Shown piece by piece: positions 60,161-64,000 of a stretch of DNA of 64,000 bases (position 1 is the first letter of the stretch; each line of letters begins with the position of its first letter). The stretch is from Mycobacterium kubicae (GTDB taxonomy: Bacteria > Actinomycetota > Actinomycetes > Mycobacteriales > Mycobacteriaceae). A program made the translations under genes and the position numbers. Location of the stretch: the NCBI RefSeq assembly GCF_015689175.1, contig NZ_CP065047.1, positions 3,410,001 to 3,474,000 of the forward strand, written 5' to 3'. The notes beneath the pieces are model-generated. The model was not told the origin of the DNA. It did no database searches and saw only the letters and a program-made list of their open reading frames with translations.

Positions 60161-60466
60161 TTGTCCATGGACGACCATGCTGATCACTATCGGACCACTC
60201 GTCCGAACGCCGGGGAAACGCTGAAAAACGGGCCGCACGGTCTAGGTCTGGTGGGTGTGGGCGCGGGCGTACTCGCGCTCATCATCGGCCTGTTCGCTTT
60301 CGCGACTGGGAGCACGGTCGGCGGCACCGTCGCCGTCGTCTTGGCGGTCGTGCTGGGAGCTGCCGGCTTCGGGTGGCTGGCTTATGCACACCGCAAGGTC
60401 CGCACTGCACAACTTCGTTGGCACGCCGAGCATTCCGATCGTCCGGCGCCGCCGCCCACGAGCTGA
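60161..60466 (+). CDS. UsfY-like small membrane protein
   Basis: A protein of about 101 residues. It opens DDHADHYRTTRPNAGETL, then two hydrophobic helices (LGLVGVGAGVLALIIGLFAFATG and GTVAVVLAVVLGAAGFGWLAYA), then HRKVRTAQLRWHAEHSDRP. The DHxRTTRPxAGE opening and HRxVRxxxxRWxAEH ending match what I recall of UsfY, encoded beside sigF in M. tuberculosis. AGAGGAGA at 60145-60152 favours TTG 60161 over ATG 60167. The SigF-like promoter upstream supports stress or stationary-phase expression. Confidence 0.72.
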   Translation: MSMDDHADHYRTTRPNAGETLKNGPHGLGLVGVGAGVLALIIGLFAFATGSTVGGTVAVVLAVVLGAAGFGWLAYAHRKVRTAQLRWHAEHSDRPAPPPTS

Positions 60467-60495
60467 CACCGGTACCTCTCGATAGGGTGGGCGAT

Positions 60496-61464
60496 ATGAA
60501 ATACCTTGACGTCGACGGAGTGGGGAAAGTCAGCAGAATCGGGCTGGGCACTTGGCAGTTCGGTTCGCGCGAGTGGGGCTACGGCGACAATTACGCCTCC
60601 GGTCCCGCCCGTGACATCGTGCAACGTGCCCTCGGTTTGGGCGTCACATTGTTCGACACCGCCGAGGTTTACGGACTCGGCAAGAGCGAGCGCATCCTGG
60701 GCGAAGCGCTTGGCGACCAGCGTGCCGAAGTCGCGGTGGCGAGCAAGGTCTTTCCCGTAGCGCCGTTTCCCGCCGTGATCAAGCAGCGGGAGCGCGCCAG
60801 TGCGCAGCGACTGCAGCTGGACCGCATCCCGCTGTATCAGATCCACCAGTCCAACCCGGTGGTCCCCGATTCGGTGATCATGCCGGGCATGCGAGACCTG
60901 CTGGACAGCGGCGACATCGGCGCGGCCGGTGTTTCGAACTACTCCTTGGCGCGGTGGCAGAAGGCCGACGCGGCACTCGGCCGTCCGGTGATCAGCAACC
61001 AGGTGCATTTCTCCCTCGCGCATCCCGACGCGCTCGACGATCTGGTTCCCTTCGCCGAGCGCGAGAACCGCGTCGTCATCGCCTACAGCCCGCTAGCCCA
61101 AGGTCTGCTCGGCGGCAAGTACGGGGTCGATAATCGTCCAGGTGGCGTGCGTGCGGTCAACCCGCTGTTCGGAACCGAGAACTTGCGACGCATCGAGCCG
61201 CTGCTGCAGACGTTGCGCGACGTCGCCGCCCAAGTCGACGCCAAGCCCGCTCAGGTGGCGCTGGCCTGGCTGATCAATCTGCCGGGCGTGGTCGCCATCC
61301 CCGGCGCGTCCAGCGTGGAACAGCTCGAGTTCAACGTCGCCGCGGCCGATATCGAACTCAGCGCTGCCGCTCGGGACGCACTGACCGATGCCGCCCGGGC
61401 CTTTCGGCCGGTCGGTGCGCGCCGCTTCCTCACCGATCTTGTTCGCGAGAAGCTACGTCGTTGA
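60496..61464 (+). CDS. Aldo/keto reductase (Rv2298-like)
   Basis: A 322-residue TIM-barrel NADPH-dependent reductase. Catalytic residues are visible: Asp and Tyr in LFDTAEVYGLGKSERILGEAL, Lys in VASKVFP and the usual His in LYQIHQSN. The cofactor-binding strand AIPGASSVEQLEFN is near residue 278. Start ATG 60496 has GGGTGGG 7 bases upstream. It reduces aldehydes or ketones of unknown identity. Matches Rv2298 by position next to htpG. Confidence 0.93.
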   Translation: MKYLDVDGVGKVSRIGLGTWQFGSREWGYGDNYASGPARDIVQRALGLGVTLFDTAEVYGLGKSERILGEALGDQRAEVAVASKVFPVAPFPAVIKQRERASAQRLQLDRIPLYQIHQSNPVVPDSVIMPGMRDLLDSGDIGAAGVSNYSLARWQKADAALGRPVISNQVHFSLAHPDALDDLVPFAERENRVVIAYSPLAQGLLGGKYGVDNRPGGVRAVNPLFGTENLRRIEPLLQTLRDVAAQVDAKPAQVALAWLINLPGVVAIPGASSVEQLEFNVAAADIELSAAARDALTDAARAFRPVGARRFLTDLVREKLRR

Positions 61465-61483
61465 AAAGAGCCTCAATGGTGCT

Positions 61484-61687
61484 TCACAGATGGCGGCTCG
61501 CTGGCGCGGTGAAGCCGCCGGTGTCATCGAAGAACGCCCACTGACCCTCGTCACTGACCTGCATTCGCCAACCGCGCTCGGCATGGTCGGCGACGGACAT
61601 GAACCAGGTGTGAGCCTCCTCCGCGCACTCGAAGTTCTGCGTCGCAACAATCTCGCCCCGGGGCGAGATAGCTCGAAATTCCGGCAT
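61484..61687 (-). CDS. Small conserved-looking protein of unknown function
   Basis: A 67-residue protein with good codon bias and balanced composition: EFRAISPRGEIVATQNFECAEEAHTWFMSV, then GWRMQVSDEGQWAFFDDTGGF. The alternation of strand and helix looks like a small alpha+beta domain. It has one cysteine and no membrane segment. It is on the same strand as the DUF998 gene downstream of its own 5' side, which starts 629 bases away and ends 30 bases upstream of this start. Function not recognised. Confidence 0.6.
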   Translation of the reverse strand: MPEFRAISPRGEIVATQNFECAEEAHTWFMSVADHAERGWRMQVSDEGQWAFFDDTGGFTAPASRHL

Positions 61688-61716
61688 CTAACATGTTTAT
61701 CCCGTCCTCGCCGCTT

Positions 61717-62316
61717 TCAATCGCCGCGGCCGGCCGAAAGCAGGGCGAACACCGCAGATAGCGCCTGCCAAAGCAGGATCGAGTAGACGCTGAGACGTTC
61801 CCAAATTCCGACCCACGGCACGCTGGTCCTGCCCGAGGCACCGACAACAAACAACACCAGGCCGACGAATCCGAGAGCGGCGACGCACTGAGATAAGACG
61901 CGATACCACCGCGCCTCGAAAAGTTGGGGCACACACCGCGCCCCAGCCAGGATCGCCGCGTTCCCACCGGCGATGGCCAGCAGCGCGCCCCACCCGTGCA
62001 GTGGTGACCCGCTGTGCACCGCCGCCACGACGACATTTCCGACGGTGTTGAGTGCGACCAGACCGACGAACAGCCGGGTGTGTCGGCTTGCTCCGGCCAG
62101 CAGCAGCGCGCCCAGAAGCAGCAGGACGCCCTGCACGGCAAACGCCGCATTCATCATCCCAGCTCGCGGCGAGCGGGCCGGCACACCCAACGAGCTGATG
62201 TAGTCGTGCACGTAGCTGTACGCCGGCACCGCGTGCGCTGACATGGCCTCCAGAATGAGGAAGCCAGATGCCGCCGCAATCCACGCGATGGCGCCAGCTG
62301 TCCGGCGTGGCGGCAA
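61717..62316 (-). CDS. DUF998 membrane protein
   Basis: A 199-residue protein with six hydrophobic segments, e.g. AGAIAWIAAASGFLILEAM, FAVQGVLLLLGALLLAGA, FVGLVALNTVGNVVVAAV and VLSQCVAALGFVGLVLFVVGAS. The pattern YSYVHDYISSLGVPARSPRAGMMNAAF is the DUF998 signature. The function is unknown. The start lies 14 bases after the htpG stop, so it is probably in the htpG transcript. Confidence 0.87.
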   Translation of the reverse strand: MPPRRTAGAIAWIAAASGFLILEAMSAHAVPAYSYVHDYISSLGVPARSPRAGMMNAAFAVQGVLLLLGALLLAGASRHTRLFVGLVALNTVGNVVVAAVHSGSPLHGWGALLAIAGGNAAILAGARCVPQLFEARWYRVLSQCVAALGFVGLVLFVVGASGRTSVPWVGIWERLSVYSILLWQALSAVFALLSAGRGD

Positions 62317-62330
62317 GGTCGTCGCTTTTT

Positions 62331-64000
<1,670 letters not shown>

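Overview
The window is a GC-rich, coding-dense actinobacterial chromosome segment. Its gene order and protein sequences point to a slow-growing Mycobacterium other than the M. tuberculosis complex. This rests on recalled synteny, not a database search. The left 20 kb follows the M. tuberculosis order Rv2247-Rv2266: accD6, glpD1, a TetR gene, an FAD-linked oxidase, diacylglycerol kinase, a secreted protein, a DUF3145 protein, a beta-lactamase-like protein, a methyltransferase, mscR, an MBL hydrolase, an Lnt-like protein, an SDR, an Hsp70-like membrane protein and cyp124. The right part follows Rv2287-Rv2299c with insertions: the yjcE antiporter, lppO, sseB, an Rv2293c-like nucleosidase, an Rv2294-like aminotransferase, an Rv2298-like aldo/keto reductase and htpG.

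Region by region. 1-6 kb: the end of the FAS-II operon (accD6), then glycerol/lipid genes (glpD1, a TetR regulator, an alkyl-DHAP-synthase-like oxidase, a lipid kinase) around a compact divergent promoter. 6-10.3 kb: DUF3145, serine hydrolase, methyltransferase, mycothiol-dependent mscR and an MBL hydrolase. 10.3-20 kb: envelope genes (SHOCT membrane protein, Lnt-like protein with a serine in place of the catalytic cysteine, Hsp70-like protein with a proline-rich outer tail), a SABATH-type methyltransferase, an MmpS-like exported protein and cyp124. 20-35 kb: accessory region without the cyclodipeptide synthase/CYP121 block I would expect here from M. tuberculosis. It holds a K+ channel/amidase pair and three related receptor Ser/Thr kinases with different outer domains, interleaved with exported proteins, a VOC protein, a P450, a TetR gene with a clear operator, a broken SDR and a chagasin-like lipoprotein. 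35-50 kb: a DUF5685 protein with a cysteine-rich tail, the antiporter, then a catabolic-looking set (two TetR genes, flavin monooxygenase, two P450s, alpha/beta hydrolase, SDR, DapB-like dehydrogenase) split by lppO-sseB-nucleosidase. 50-64 kb: aminotransferase, CysQ-like phosphatase, acyl-CoA-dehydrogenase-fold enzyme, a fourth kinase, short-chain dehydrogenases, amidase, small fold proteins, a UsfY-like protein with a SigF-like promoter, aldo/keto reductase, DUF998 protein and the truncated htpG.

The genes fall into three themes: lipid and envelope construction, signalling across the membrane, and oxidative breakdown of lipophilic compounds under TetR control. Packing is extreme: many start/stop overlaps of 1 or 4 bases, and four convergent pairs whose two stop codons share one tetranucleotide. 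I found no tRNA, rRNA, insertion sequence, integrase, CRISPR array or origin.
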